Of a stretch of DNA of 64,000 nucleotides, positions 16,326 through 25,819 are shown one piece after another. A program made the translations under genes and the position numbers. The notes beneath the pieces were generated by a model that worked only from the letters and a program-made list of their open reading frames with translations, did not search any database and was not told where the DNA came from. Position 1 is the stretch's first letter, and every line of letters begins with the position of its first letter. This DNA is from Caulobacter ginsengisoli (GTDB lineage Bacteria > Pseudomonadota > Alphaproteobacteria > Caulobacterales > Caulobacteraceae): assembly GCF_030814835.1 (NCBI RefSeq), contig NZ_JAUSVS010000002.1:744001-808000 (forward strand), read 5' to 3'.

Positions 16326-17603
16326 ATGAGGCGTGTCGTCGTTACCGGTCTGGGCCTGCTGACCCCCCTGGGGCAGGGGGTCGATGTGACCTGGAAGAAC
16401 ATCCTGGCCGGCAAGTCCGGGGCCGGGACCATCAGCACCTTCGATGCGACCGACTATGGCTGTCAGGTGGCCTTCGAGATTCCCCGCGTCGATGGACGCG
16501 GCGGCGGCGGCCCCGACGTCGAGGGCAGCTTCGATCCCAACGGCACCATGGCCCCCAAGGACCAGCGCAAGGTTGACGACTTCATCCTCTACGCCATGGC
16601 GGCGGCGGATGAGGCGGTGAAGGACGCCAACCTGCCCGACGACGAAGAGGTCAGGCTGCGCACTGGCGTGATCATCGGCTCGGGCATCGGGGGCCTGGCC
16701 ACCATCGAAAAGACCGCCCTGGAAATGGCCGAGAAGGGGCCCCGCCGGGTCAGCCCCTTCTTCATTCCCTCCGCCCTGATCAACCTGGCCTCGGGCCAGG
16801 TGTCGATCCGCTATGGCTTCAAGGGCCCCAACCACTCGGTCGTGACGGCCTGCGCCACCGGGGCCCACGCCATCGGCGACGCGGCCCGGCTGATCAAGTA
16901 TGGCGACGCCGATGTGATGATCGCCGGCGGGGCCGAGGCCTCGATCTGCCCGCTGGGCATCGCCGGCTTCATCGCCTGCCGGGCCATGGCCACCGACTTC
17001 AACGACGCCCCCACCACCGCCTCGCGGCCCTATGACAGGAACCGCGCCGGCTTCGTGATGGGCGAGGGGGCCGGCATCCTGGTGCTGGAAGAGCTCGAGC
17101 ACGCCAAGGCGCGCGGCGCCAAGATCTATGCCGAGGTCATCGGCTATGGCCTGTCGGGCGACGCCTACCACATCACCGCCCCGTCCGAGGACGGCGACGG
17201 CGGCCTGCGGGCCATGAAGGCGGCCGTCAAGGACGCCGGCATCGATGTCTCCGAGATCGGCTACGTCAACGCCCACGGCACCTCGACCATGGCCGACGGC
17301 CTGGAGCTGGGGGCGGTGGAGCGGCTGCTGGGCGACAACGCCAAGAACGCCATGATGAGCTCGACCAAGTCGATGACCGGCCACCTGCTGGGCGCGGCGG
17401 GCGCGGTGGAGTCGATCTTCACGATTCTCGCCCTTCGCGATCAGACCGCGCCGCCCACGATCAACCTGGACGATCCTGAGTTCGACACGCCGATCGATCT
17501 GGTCCCCCATAAGGCCAAGCCCAAGGCCATGGAGGTGGCGATGTCCAACAGCTTCGGATTTGGCGGCACCAACGCCTGCGTCATCTTCCGACGGGCCCCG
17601 TGA
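16326..17603 (+). CDS. fabF: beta-ketoacyl-ACP synthase II
   Basis: Condensing enzyme of fatty-acid elongation, 425 aa. The active-site triad is C176 in VVTACATGAHAIGD, H317 in VNAHGTST and H353 in SMTGHLLGAAGA. The C-terminal FGFGGTNACVIF is typical. It is slightly longer than E. coli FabF because of a Gly-rich loop near residues 57-63 (DGRGGGG). mltG starts in its stop codon. Confidence 0.97.
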   Translation: MRRVVVTGLGLLTPLGQGVDVTWKNILAGKSGAGTISTFDATDYGCQVAFEIPRVDGRGGGGPDVEGSFDPNGTMAPKDQRKVDDFILYAMAAADEAVKDANLPDDEEVRLRTGVIIGSGIGGLATIEKTALEMAEKGPRRVSPFFIPSALINLASGQVSIRYGFKGPNHSVVTACATGAHAIGDAARLIKYGDADVMIAGGAEASICPLGIAGFIACRAMATDFNDAPTTASRPYDRNRAGFVMGEGAGILVLEELEHAKARGAKIYAEVIGYGLSGDAYHITAPSEDGDGGLRAMKAAVKDAGIDVSEIGYVNAHGTSTMADGLELGAVERLLGDNAKNAMMSSTKSMTGHLLGAAGAVESIFTILALRDQTAPPTINLDDPEFDTPIDLVPHKAKPKAMEVAMSNSFGFGGTNACVIFRRAP

Positions 17604-18703
17604 ACCAGCGGTCGTCGGGGGGGCTGCCGTTCATGCGGCGGTTGGCGATCATCTTCACCAGCGCCTTCGCGACCCTGTTCGTGGCCGCGCTGCTGGGCCT
17701 GGCCTGGGCCGCCTGGACCTATGCCGGGGCGGGACCGGCGACGACCAAGACCACGGTCATCCTGCGCAGGGGCTCCAGCCTGCCCGAGATCGCCGCCGCC
17801 CTGGAACGGGGCGGGGCGGTGCGGTCCAGCTCGATCTTCATCGTCGCGGCCGAACTGACCCATGCCGACCGCACCTTGAGGGCCGGCGAGTATGAGTTCC
17901 CGGCCCGGGCCTCGATGGCCCAGGTGCTGGACGCCGTGCGCCACGGCCGGGTCGTGCGCCACGCCATCACCCTGCCCGAGGGCATCACCTCGGCCGAGGC
18001 CGCCCGGCGGCTGAACGCCGAGCCGGCCCTGGTCGGCATCGCCCCGACGCCGCCGGAGGGGTCGATCCTGCCCGAGACCTATGACTTCGAACGCGGCGAG
18101 GACCGCGCCGCGGTGCTGAAACGGATGATGGACGCCCGGGACGAGCTGCTGGCCCAGCTCTGGGCCAAACGCCAGCCCGGCCTGCCGTTCTCGACCCCGG
18201 AAGAGGCCGTCATCCTGGCCTCCATCGTCGAGAAGGAGACCGGCAAGCCTGACGAGCGGCCCAAGGTGGCGGCGGTGTTCATCAACCGCCTGCGCAAGGG
18301 CATGAAGCTGGAAAGCGATCCGACCATCATCTACGGCCTGACCGGCGGGGTTCCGCTGGGCCATGGCCTGCGGGTGTCGGAACTGGCCCGACCCAATCCC
18401 TACAGCACCTACCAGATCGTCGGCCTGCCGCCGGGCCCGATCGCCAATCCCGGCCGCGCCGCCCTGGCCGCCGTGCTGGACCCGGCCAACACCGACGACA
18501 TCTTCTTCGTCGCCGACGGCACCGGCGGGCACGTCTTCGCCGCCACCCTGGAGGAGCACAACCGCAACGTCGCCGCCTGGCGCGGCATCGAGGCCGGCCG
18601 CAAGGGCCCCGTCGCCGCCACGCCGGTCGATGTGGCGCCGCCCGCACCGGTCAAGCTGCCCCCGGCTTCCAAGCCAGCCCTCAAGCCGCCCCCCAAACGC
18701 TGA
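17600..18703 (+). CDS. mltG: endolytic murein transglycosylase MltG (YceG)
   Basis: Membrane-anchored enzyme that cleaves nascent glycan strands and sets their length. 367 aa from GTG 17600, which overlaps the fabF stop (GTGA); ATG 17633 (MRRLAIIF) is an alternative. It has one N-terminal membrane helix (about 14-40) and a LysM-like region. The YceG catalytic domain carries E211 in SIVEKETG and the ESDPTIIYG motif (238-246). The last 25 residues are Pro/Lys-rich. Its place after fabF and before yicC-gmk in one overlapping operon is common in alphaproteobacteria. Confidence 0.92.
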   Translation: MNQRSSGGLPFMRRLAIIFTSAFATLFVAALLGLAWAAWTYAGAGPATTKTTVILRRGSSLPEIAAALERGGAVRSSSIFIVAAELTHADRTLRAGEYEFPARASMAQVLDAVRHGRVVRHAITLPEGITSAEAARRLNAEPALVGIAPTPPEGSILPETYDFERGEDRAAVLKRMMDARDELLAQLWAKRQPGLPFSTPEEAVILASIVEKETGKPDERPKVAAVFINRLRKGMKLESDPTIIYGLTGGVPLGHGLRVSELARPNPYSTYQIVGLPPGPIANPGRAALAAVLDPANTDDIFFVADGTGGHVFAATLEEHNRNVAAWRGIEAGRKGPVAATPVDVAPPAPVKLPPASKPALKPPPKR

Positions 18704-19581
18704 TGGCGCTTTCTGGCATGACCGGCTTTGGCCGGGCGGAAGGGGCCTATGGCGGCTGGAGCTGGGCGGTCGAGGCCCGCTCGGTCAACGGCCGCAACCT
18801 CGAGGTCCGCTTCAAGGGGCCGCCCGGCTTCGATTCGCTGGAACGCGTCGCCAGGGACGGCGCCACGGCCCGCTTCCAGCGCGGCCAGGTCAATGTCAGC
18901 CTGCAGGCCAGGCGGGCCGAGCAGGGCGGTCAGGTCAGCGTCAACATCGCCCAGCTCGAGCGCTACCTCGACCTGGGCGCGCCCTACGTGAAGGACGGTC
19001 GGGCCAAGGCGCCGCGCATCGATGGCCTGCTGGCCCTGCGCGGGGTTATCGAGGTCGCCGAGGCGGACGAGAATCCGGAGCTCAAGGCCGAGCTCGAAAA
19101 GGAAATGGCCGTCTCCATCGCCCAGGCGCTGGACAGCCTGAAGCTGGCCCGCCAGGCCGAGGGCCTGAGCCTGGAACCGATCCTGGCCGGCCTGGTCGAC
19201 CGGGTCGAGAGCCTGGTCGCCGCCGCCGAGGGCGAGGCCGCCGCCCAGCCGGCCATCCTGCGCGACCGCTTCGCCAAACGCATGGCCGAGCTGCTGGACG
19301 GCGGCGCGCCGGAGGAACGCATCGTGCTGGAGGCCGCCGTGCTGGCCGGCAAGGCCGATGTCCGCGAGGAACTGGACCGGCTGACCAGCCATGTCGGCCA
19401 GGCCCGCCTGCTGAGCGCCGAAGCCCCGGCCGGCCGCCGCCTGGACTTCCTGACCCAGGAATTCATGCGCGAGGCCAACACCCTCTGCTCGAAATCGGCG
19501 ACCACGGCCTTGACGGCCATCGGTCTGGACCTCAAGGCGGTGATCGAACAGTTCCGCGAGCAGGTCCAGAATGTCGAGTGA
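18703..19581 (+). CDS. yicC: YicC-family endoribonuclease
   Basis: 292 aa. It begins ALSGMTGFGRAEG, the hallmark of YicC, and includes SVNGRNLEVRFKGP. The C-terminal DUF1732 block reads GRRLDFLTQEFMREANTLCSKS. E. coli YicC is an RNase acting on some small RNAs; the role here is inferred from family. Its ATG overlaps the mltG stop by one base (TGATG), and gmk overlaps its end by 11 bp. Confidence 0.93.
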   Translation: MALSGMTGFGRAEGAYGGWSWAVEARSVNGRNLEVRFKGPPGFDSLERVARDGATARFQRGQVNVSLQARRAEQGGQVSVNIAQLERYLDLGAPYVKDGRAKAPRIDGLLALRGVIEVAEADENPELKAELEKEMAVSIAQALDSLKLARQAEGLSLEPILAGLVDRVESLVAAAEGEAAAQPAILRDRFAKRMAELLDGGAPEERIVLEAAVLAGKADVREELDRLTSHVGQARLLSAEAPAGRRLDFLTQEFMREANTLCSKSATTALTAIGLDLKAVIEQFREQVQNVE

Positions 19582-20221
19582 CGAAGTCCGCCGAAAGACC
19601 CGCGGCCTGCTGCTGATGGTTGTGGCGCCCTCGGGCGTCGGCAAGACCTCGCTGACCCGCCGGCTGGTGGCCGATCACAAGGACCTGCACCTCTCGATCT
19701 CGGCCACCACCCGCCAGCCGCGCCCGGGCGAGCATGACGGCCGCGACTATCATTTCGTCGACAACGCCGAGTTCGACCGCCTGCTGGCCGACAACGCCCT
19801 GCTGGAATGGGCCGAGGTCTACGGCAACCGCTACGGCAGCCCCAAGGCGCCCATCGTCGAGGCTCTCGAGCGGGGCGACAGCGCCCTGTTCGATATCGAC
19901 TACCAGGGCGCCATGCGGATCAAGGCCCAGCTGCCGGACGATTCGGTGCTGGTCTACATCCTGCCGCCGTCGCTGCTGGAGATGCGCCGTCGCCTGGAGG
20001 CCCGCTCGCAGGACAGCGCCGAGGTGATCGCCAAGCGCCTCTCCCGCGCCAAGGACGAGGTGCAGGCCTGGTCGACCTTCGACTACGTGATCCTGAATGA
20101 GGATTTCGACCGGGCCTACTCGGACCTGGCCCACATCTATCACGGCGAAAAGCTGCGCACGGGGCGGAACCTTTGGGTCGAGCCGTTGGTGGAGGGGATA
20201 TTGGGCGAAGGACTGGACTAA
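19571..20221 (+). CDS. gmk: guanylate kinase
   Basis: Phosphorylates GMP to GDP, 216 aa, cytoplasmic. The P-loop is PSGVGKTS (20-27). GMP-binding segments SATTRQPRPGEHDGRDYHFV and the ALFDIDYQGAM Walker B region follow. Its start overlaps yicC. It is the last gene of fabF-mltG-yicC-gmk and converges with rsmA 8 bp away; no terminator hairpin fits in between. Confidence 0.97.
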   Translation: MSSDEVRRKTRGLLLMVVAPSGVGKTSLTRRLVADHKDLHLSISATTRQPRPGEHDGRDYHFVDNAEFDRLLADNALLEWAEVYGNRYGSPKAPIVEALERGDSALFDIDYQGAMRIKAQLPDDSVLVYILPPSLLEMRRRLEARSQDSAEVIAKRLSRAKDEVQAWSTFDYVILNEDFDRAYSDLAHIYHGEKLRTGRNLWVEPLVEGILGEGLD

Positions 20222-20229
20222 CCCCGGAG

Positions 20230-21051
20230 TCAGGAGGCGAGCGCCGCCGCCAACCTCAGGAACCCCGCAACATCGACAGTCTCGGCCCGCGCCCCGGGAT
20301 CGATCCCCGCTTTCACGCACAGCGCCTCGCCGCCCAGCACCTTCAAGCTCGACCGCAGCATCTTGCGCCGCTGGCCGAAGGCCGCGCCGGTGACGTTTTC
20401 CAGCGCCTTGACCAGCGCCGGCGCGGGCGGGTTGGGCAGGGGGTCCAGGCGCACCACGGCCGACGAAACCTTGGGCGGTGGCGTGAAGGCCCTGGGCGGC
20501 AGGTCCATGACCACCTTGGCCTCGCAGATGGCCTGGCTGATCACCGCCAGCCGCCCATAGGCGTCCCCACCCACCGGAGCGGCGATGCGGTCGGCGACTT
20601 CCTTCTGGAACATCAGGGTCATGCTGGTTGGGCGGAAGGGGCCTGTCAGCCATTTGATCAGCAGCGGCGTGCCGACATTGTAGGGCAGGTTGGAGACCAG
20701 GTGGGCGGGGGCGCCGCCGGTCAGGGCCGCCTCGTCAACCTTCAGCGCGTCACCCTCGACAATGGTCAGCCGGCCCTCGGCGGCCTGCGCCAGTTCGCCC
20801 AGCAGCTCGATGAAGCGCGGGTCCATCTCCACGGCGATGACCTGGGCGCCGGCCTCCAGCAGGGCCCGGGTCAGGCCGCCGGGGCCGGGGCCGACCTCGA
20901 TGACCGTCTGGCCCTCCAGCGGGCCGGCCAGGCGGGCGATCTTGCGGGTGATGTTGAGGTCCAGCAGGAAGTGCTGGCCAAAGCTCTTGCGGGCCAGCAG
21001 GCCGTGCTCGGCCAGCGCCTCGCGCAGGGGCGGCAGGTTCTGAAGGCTCAC
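20230..21051 (-). CDS. rsmA: 16S rRNA dimethyladenosine transferase RsmA (KsgA)
   Basis: Dimethylates two adjacent adenosines near the 3' end of 16S rRNA, a late ribosome-maturation step. 273 aa from GTG 21051, whose GTGA overlaps the pdxA stop. It has KSFGQHFLLDLN, the SAM-binding motif VIEVGPGPGGLTRALL, the catalytic NLPYNVG, and FGQRRKMLRSSLK near the C-terminus. It is the last gene of the lptF-to-rsmA run; surA-pdxA-rsmA is a classic order. Confidence 0.96.
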   Translation of the reverse strand: MSLQNLPPLREALAEHGLLARKSFGQHFLLDLNITRKIARLAGPLEGQTVIEVGPGPGGLTRALLEAGAQVIAVEMDPRFIELLGELAQAAEGRLTIVEGDALKVDEAALTGGAPAHLVSNLPYNVGTPLLIKWLTGPFRPTSMTLMFQKEVADRIAAPVGGDAYGRLAVISQAICEAKVVMDLPPRAFTPPPKVSSAVVRLDPLPNPPAPALVKALENVTGAAFGQRRKMLRSSLKVLGGEALCVKAGIDPGARAETVDVAGFLRLAAALAS

Positions 21052-22058
21052 GCCGCTAACCGGTGGGCGGCGATGCTGTCGGCCAGGCGGATGGCGGCGA
21101 TCAGGCTGTCGGGCCGGGCGTGGCCGCGGCCGGCGATGTCGAAGCCGGTGCCGTGGTCGGGGCTGGTGCGCACCACCGGCAGGCCGAGCGTGACGTTCAC
21201 CCCGCCCCAGAAGTCCAGCATCTTGACCGGGATCAGCGCCTGGTCGTGGTACTGGCACAGCACCGCGTCGTAGCGGGCGCGGGCGTCCTGGTGGAACAGG
21301 CTGTCGGCCGGGTAGGGGCCCTGGGCGTCGACGCCGAGGTCGCGCAGGGCCCGGACGGCCGGTTCGATGGTCTCGATCTCCTCGCGCCCCAGCCCGCCGG
21401 ACTCGCCGGCATGCGGGTTGAGGCCCGCCACCGCCAGCCTGGGCCGGGCGATGCCGAAATCGCGGCGCAGGGCCTGGGCGGTGACCAGGCCCGCATTGAC
21501 CACCCGCTCGATGGTGATCAGGCCGGGCACTCTGGCCAGCGGCTCGTGGATGGTGACCAGGGCTACGCGCAGGTCGCGGGCGGTCAGCATCATGATCGGC
21601 CCGCGCGCCCCGGGCTGGTTGGCCGGGGCGGTCAGCTCGGCCAGGAACTCGGTATGGCCGGGGAACTTGAAGCCGGCCTCGTAGAGCGGCGCCTTGGCGA
21701 TGGGGGCGGTGACCACGCCGCCGACGGCGCCCACCAGCGCCAGGCCCACCGCGGTCTCGATCCAGCGAATGATCTGCGGGGCGTGGGCGCCGCTGGGCTG
21801 GCCGGCCACCACGTCGGTGGTCAGGGGCAGGTCCAGCACCGGCAGGGCCTGGCGGAACAGGCTCAGCGCCTGCTCGGCCCGGCCGACGGTGCGGATGGGA
21901 ACGCCGGCGGCGGCCGGGGCGGAGGTCAGGGCCTGGGCGTCGCCGACCACCAGGAAGGGCGGGCCGTCCTGGCTGAGGGCGCGCCAGGCCTTGACGATGA
22001 TCTCCGGGCCGACGCCCGCGGGATCACCCAATGTCAGAGCGAGCGGCCGGGCGCTCAC
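21048..22058 (-). CDS. pdxA: 4-hydroxythreonine-4-phosphate dehydrogenase
   Basis: NAD-dependent step of pyridoxal phosphate synthesis, 336 aa. It starts with the usual ALTLGDPAGVGPEI. The three metal-binding histidines can be placed in FPGHTEFLAE, LNPHAGESG and CQYHDQALIPVK. The ATG overlaps the surA stop by 4 bp (ATGA) and the end overlaps the rsmA start. It is not functionally linked to its neighbours but is conserved in this order. Confidence 0.95.
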   Translation of the reverse strand: MSARPLALTLGDPAGVGPEIIVKAWRALSQDGPPFLVVGDAQALTSAPAAAGVPIRTVGRAEQALSLFRQALPVLDLPLTTDVVAGQPSGAHAPQIIRWIETAVGLALVGAVGGVVTAPIAKAPLYEAGFKFPGHTEFLAELTAPANQPGARGPIMMLTARDLRVALVTIHEPLARVPGLITIERVVNAGLVTAQALRRDFGIARPRLAVAGLNPHAGESGGLGREEIETIEPAVRALRDLGVDAQGPYPADSLFHQDARARYDAVLCQYHDQALIPVKMLDFWGGVNVTLGLPVVRTSPDHGTGFDIAGRGHARPDSLIAAIRLADSIAAHRLAA

Positions 22059-23377
22059 CGCATCTCGATGGTGGCGGAGTTGCGCAGGTCCCGCATCACC
22101 CGCCGCTCGATCAGCGACAGTTGCTGGCCGCGCAGGCGGTTTTCCACCTGTTCGGGGGTCAGGGCGTCGGCGCCGCTCTGGCGGCGGCCGCAGACCATCA
22201 CCAGGTGCAGGCCGCCGGGGCTGCGCACCGCCTGGGAGAGCTGGCCGATCGGGGTGTTGGTCGCCGCGTCGGCGAAGGCCGGGGTCAGGGTGGAGATGTC
22301 GACCTCGCCCAGATCGCCGGCCAGGATGCCCTCGATGCCGGCGGTCTTGCTTTCCAGGTCGGCGCAGCCGGTGACCAGCGGGCGGACCTTTTCCAGGGTC
22401 GCCTGGGCGGCGGTCAGCTGCTCGGCGGTCGGCTCGCCCTCGAGGGGCACGGCGATCTGCTTGAGATTGACCAGGGTGGCGCTGGCGCCCGAGCGCTTGT
22501 CCTTCAGATAGATGATGTAGACGCCGTCCTGGGTCTGGATGGGCCGCGACAGCTGGCCGGGGCGCAGCTGGTCGAGCACCTGGTCGACCTCGGTGGGCAT
22601 TTCGCCGCTGGTGATCCAGCCGGCGTCGCCGCCGTTGGCCGCGCTGGTCGAGGACGAGAACTGCCGGGCGACCGAGGCGAAGGGCGCGCCCGCCTGCATC
22701 TGCTCGATCAGCGACTGGGCGCCCTGGACGGCGGTATCCATGCCGCCGACCCGGGCGGCGTCGATATAGATCTCGCTGACCTGGTACTGCGGCTTGGTGG
22801 CTTCTTCGCTCAGCCGCTGGATGGTGGCCTTGACCTGGTCGTCGCCGATCTTCAGCCGCTGGCCGAAGCGGCCGCGGATATACTGCTGCCAGCTCATGTC
22901 GACGCGGATCTGCGACTTCAGGGTCTCGGCCCCGACGCCCTGGGCGGCCAGGCGGGCCAGCATCTGGTCGCCGGTGGAGTTGTTGTCCTTGGCCCAGGAG
23001 GCGATCTGGTCGTTGACCTCCGCGTCGGTGGCCACGATGTCGATCTTGTTTTCCTTCTCGACCCGGCGAAGCTCCTGCAGCTGCAGATGCTCGTCGACCA
23101 GGCTGCGCAGGGCTTCGCGCTGCAGCTGGGGAATGGTGTCCTCGGTCGGCTGGATGCCGGAGGTCACCATGATCAGACGCATGCGCTGGACCAGGTCATA
23201 GGTCGAGATGATCTCGTCATTGACCGTGGCGGCGACGCCTTCCGACAGGCCGGGATCGGCCGAAGGAGCGACAGGCGGAGTCTGGGCTTGAGCCAGGGGA
23301 GGCAGGCCGGCCGAGGCCAGGGCCAGGACGGACATGGCCACTGTGGCCAGGTTCGTCACGCGACGCGCGGACAGCAT
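22055..23377 (-). CDS. surA: periplasmic chaperone/peptidyl-prolyl isomerase SurA
   Basis: Chaperone that escorts outer-membrane proteins, including LptD, to the BAM complex. 440 aa from ATG 23377, giving a clear signal peptide (MLSARRVTN...LPPLAQAQ); the frame runs 63 nt further up to an ATG that overlaps the lptD stop. The SurA N-domain starts VAATVNDEIISTYDLVQRMRL. One well-kept parvulin domain follows (SEIYIDA ... GGDAGWITSGEMP), then a degenerate second one. Located directly downstream of its client gene lptD. Confidence 0.92.
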   Translation of the reverse strand: MLSARRVTNLATVAMSVLALASAGLPPLAQAQTPPVAPSADPGLSEGVAATVNDEIISTYDLVQRMRLIMVTSGIQPTEDTIPQLQREALRSLVDEHLQLQELRRVEKENKIDIVATDAEVNDQIASWAKDNNSTGDQMLARLAAQGVGAETLKSQIRVDMSWQQYIRGRFGQRLKIGDDQVKATIQRLSEEATKPQYQVSEIYIDAARVGGMDTAVQGAQSLIEQMQAGAPFASVARQFSSSTSAANGGDAGWITSGEMPTEVDQVLDQLRPGQLSRPIQTQDGVYIIYLKDKRSGASATLVNLKQIAVPLEGEPTAEQLTAAQATLEKVRPLVTGCADLESKTAGIEGILAGDLGEVDISTLTPAFADAATNTPIGQLSQAVRSPGGLHLVMVCGRRQSGADALTPEQVENRLRGQQLSLIERRVMRDLRNSATIEMR

Positions 23378-23436
23378 GTATTTAGTCGTTCCTCTGGTTC
23401 TTAAGCCCGGTCCTGAACCGGTTGCCCCTCGGCGAG

Positions 23437-25707
23437 TCATCGGCTGTAGCCTTTATCGCCCAATGTGGCGAGCTTTAGGCGTATCACCACCGAGTCCGAT
23501 GGTCCCAGGGTGCGGTTGAATGTCTCTTCGTGCACCCAGACCACGGCCATGTCGAGGCAGTCGTCCTTGTACATCACGCCGAACTCCTGCCGGCGCCACA
23601 CGTCGTTCTCGATGTCGCGGATGCCGCCGAAGGTGACGCCGAAGTTGCCGCTGACCAGAACCTGGCCCGAGAAGTCGACGTCCTCGCGCTGCACGCCGCT
23701 GATGTCCTGGTTGTCGCGCAGGTAGCGGACATAGCCCCAGGCGCGGTCGGTCAGCACATCGGCGCCAGCCTCGAGGCGGCGGACATTGAGGGTGTCACTG
23801 TCCAGGCGGGCCCGGCTGAACAGCGAGACGCCCAGGATCGGGGTCACCTCGCCCGCCACGATCCAGTCGGACGAGGTGGTCTGCAGGCCGGTGCGGGCGG
23901 GCAGGCCCGGATCGAACTCGCTGCGGTAGCTGCGGCCGACCAGCAGGCTGGCCGAGCGGCCGTCGTCGAAGATCACGCTGGCCCGGCCGCCGAGGTTCAC
24001 CCGCTGGCCGCCTTCATAGATGTCGAAGCCCGGCGACTTGTCGGCGCGCAGCAGGTTGGTCTCGTCGAACTCGAAGACGATGCTGTCCTCGTTGGGAATG
24101 CGCGGGTCGTTGTCGGTGTCGGGCGACAGGGCGATCTGGGCCAGGGGCTCCAGCACGATGGTGCGGTCGCCGTCGCGCCGGATGAAGGGCATGGAGAAGT
24201 CCAACCCCGCCACCCCGACCACCCGGGTCACCGAGGCGTCCGAGAGGCCGCCCGGCCGGTCGGAGATGCTGTAGGCGTCCGCCCTCACCTGCGCGAAGGG
24301 CGAGACCCGCAGGCCGTAGGAGGTGGTGAAACTTCCGCGCCAGTCGGCCAGGCCGCTGGCCCGGCGGCTGTCGATGCCCGGATCACTGGCCAGGAACTGC
24401 GACTGGTCGCGCGTCAGCGCCACGGCGCTGCCCTGCAGCCTCAGCCGCCCGCCCAGCACCGGGCTGTCCGGCTCCCAGCGGCCCTCGATCAGGGGGGCGA
24501 TGGTGGGGATGGTGCGGTCGATGTCGGAGGGTCGCAGGCCCTGGATGCTGATCATGTCGACCGAGAACCAGGAGCGGTTGTCCTGCCGCGTGGCATAGAG
24601 CTGCGAGGTCAGGCGCTTGTCGTCCGAGGCGACCAGGCCGCGCTGGGTGTAGACATCGTCGATGTCGTATTTCTGGAAGATCAGGTCTTCGCTGGCCCGC
24701 TCGGCCGAGAAGCCCCATTTCCAGTTCTTGTCGATGTCGAACCTGCCGTCGGCCAGGATGTAGCTGCGCGAGGTCAGATCGCCGATGCGGTCGCCGTCGC
24801 CCGTCAGGTCCTTTTCGTAGGTGTAGCCGAACCGCGCCTCGACCGTCCCCGAATAGAACCGCTTGCGCCAGTCCAGGTTCAGGAACGGATTGACCTTGGT
24901 GTTGATCTGCGGGCTGATCGTCAGGTCCTCGGACGGCGAGATGACCTGGTAGTAGGGCTGCTCGTAGGAGAGGCCCCGGCGCTTGGAGCCCTGGATTTTG
25001 GGCGGCAGCAGGCCCGACTTGCGCTCGGCGCTGGGGTCAGCCTGCCAGAAGACCGGCGCGAAGAACACCGGCACCCCGAACAGCTCGATGGTGGCGTTGC
25101 GGTAGTAGATGAGCTGGCGGCTCTTATCCTCCACCACCTTGTCGGCCTTGATCGACCAGGACGGCGGCCGGGTCTTGTCCTCGGCGCAGATTTCGCAGGG
25201 CGTGTAGATCGCCTTGTTCAGCTCCTGGACCGTGTCGCTGCGGCGCACGGCGGTGTCGGCGGCGATCTTGACGTTGCCTTCCAGCCGGGCCGAGAAGCCC
25301 TTGGCGATGCCGGCGGTCAGCTCGTCGTCCAGCACCACGGCGTCGGCGAAGGTGGTCGCCCCGCTGGGATCGACGATCACCACCTTGTCCTTGGCCGAGA
25401 CCACGCCGGAGGCCTGGTCATAGACCAGCTCGCCAGCCCGCAAGGTGCGGCCGCGGTAGCGGACCTCGACATTGCCCCGGGCGGTGACGACCTTGGCCTT
25501 GTCGTCCTGGATCAGCAGGTCGGCTTCCAGATAGAAGCCACGCTGGCCCAGGCCGTCGTCGGCGGGCGGCGGCTTTGCGGAAGCGGGCGCGGTGGCCATG
25601 GCCTCCTGCGCGAGCGCCGGATGGGCGGCCAGGGCGCCCAGCGTCACGGCGGCCACGCCCGCGAACAGGCGGGCGCGGGACGGCGCGGAACGGCTGGCCT
25701 TGCTCAT
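23437..25707 (-). CDS. lptD: LPS assembly protein LptD
   Basis: Outer-membrane barrel that inserts LPS into the outer leaflet, 756 aa. Signal peptide to about residue 33 (AAHPALAQ). An OstA/LptA-like beta-jellyroll (about 50-160: ADLLIQDDKAKVVTARGN, LVYDQASGVV) joins a large barrel domain ending SVVIRLKLATLGDKGYSR. Cysteines in CEIC and at DDCLDM could form the disulfides needed for assembly. ATG 25707 gives a normal signal peptide; the frame extends to 25812 without one. Confidence 0.94.
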   Translation of the reverse strand: MSKASRSAPSRARLFAGVAAVTLGALAAHPALAQEAMATAPASAKPPPADDGLGQRGFYLEADLLIQDDKAKVVTARGNVEVRYRGRTLRAGELVYDQASGVVSAKDKVVIVDPSGATTFADAVVLDDELTAGIAKGFSARLEGNVKIAADTAVRRSDTVQELNKAIYTPCEICAEDKTRPPSWSIKADKVVEDKSRQLIYYRNATIELFGVPVFFAPVFWQADPSAERKSGLLPPKIQGSKRRGLSYEQPYYQVISPSEDLTISPQINTKVNPFLNLDWRKRFYSGTVEARFGYTYEKDLTGDGDRIGDLTSRSYILADGRFDIDKNWKWGFSAERASEDLIFQKYDIDDVYTQRGLVASDDKRLTSQLYATRQDNRSWFSVDMISIQGLRPSDIDRTIPTIAPLIEGRWEPDSPVLGGRLRLQGSAVALTRDQSQFLASDPGIDSRRASGLADWRGSFTTSYGLRVSPFAQVRADAYSISDRPGGLSDASVTRVVGVAGLDFSMPFIRRDGDRTIVLEPLAQIALSPDTDNDPRIPNEDSIVFEFDETNLLRADKSPGFDIYEGGQRVNLGGRASVIFDDGRSASLLVGRSYRSEFDPGLPARTGLQTTSSDWIVAGEVTPILGVSLFSRARLDSDTLNVRRLEAGADVLTDRAWGYVRYLRDNQDISGVQREDVDFSGQVLVSGNFGVTFGGIRDIENDVWRRQEFGVMYKDDCLDMAVVWVHEETFNRTLGPSDSVVIRLKLATLGDKGYSR

Positions 25708-25819
25708 CAACTCGTATCCTTGTCGCGCGGCCCCCCGCGCCCACTCAAAGCACTTATTCAGACTATGGCCCCTACACTTTGTAGAGGGGACCCGAAAGCC
25801 AGGGAATCGCAACTGTGTG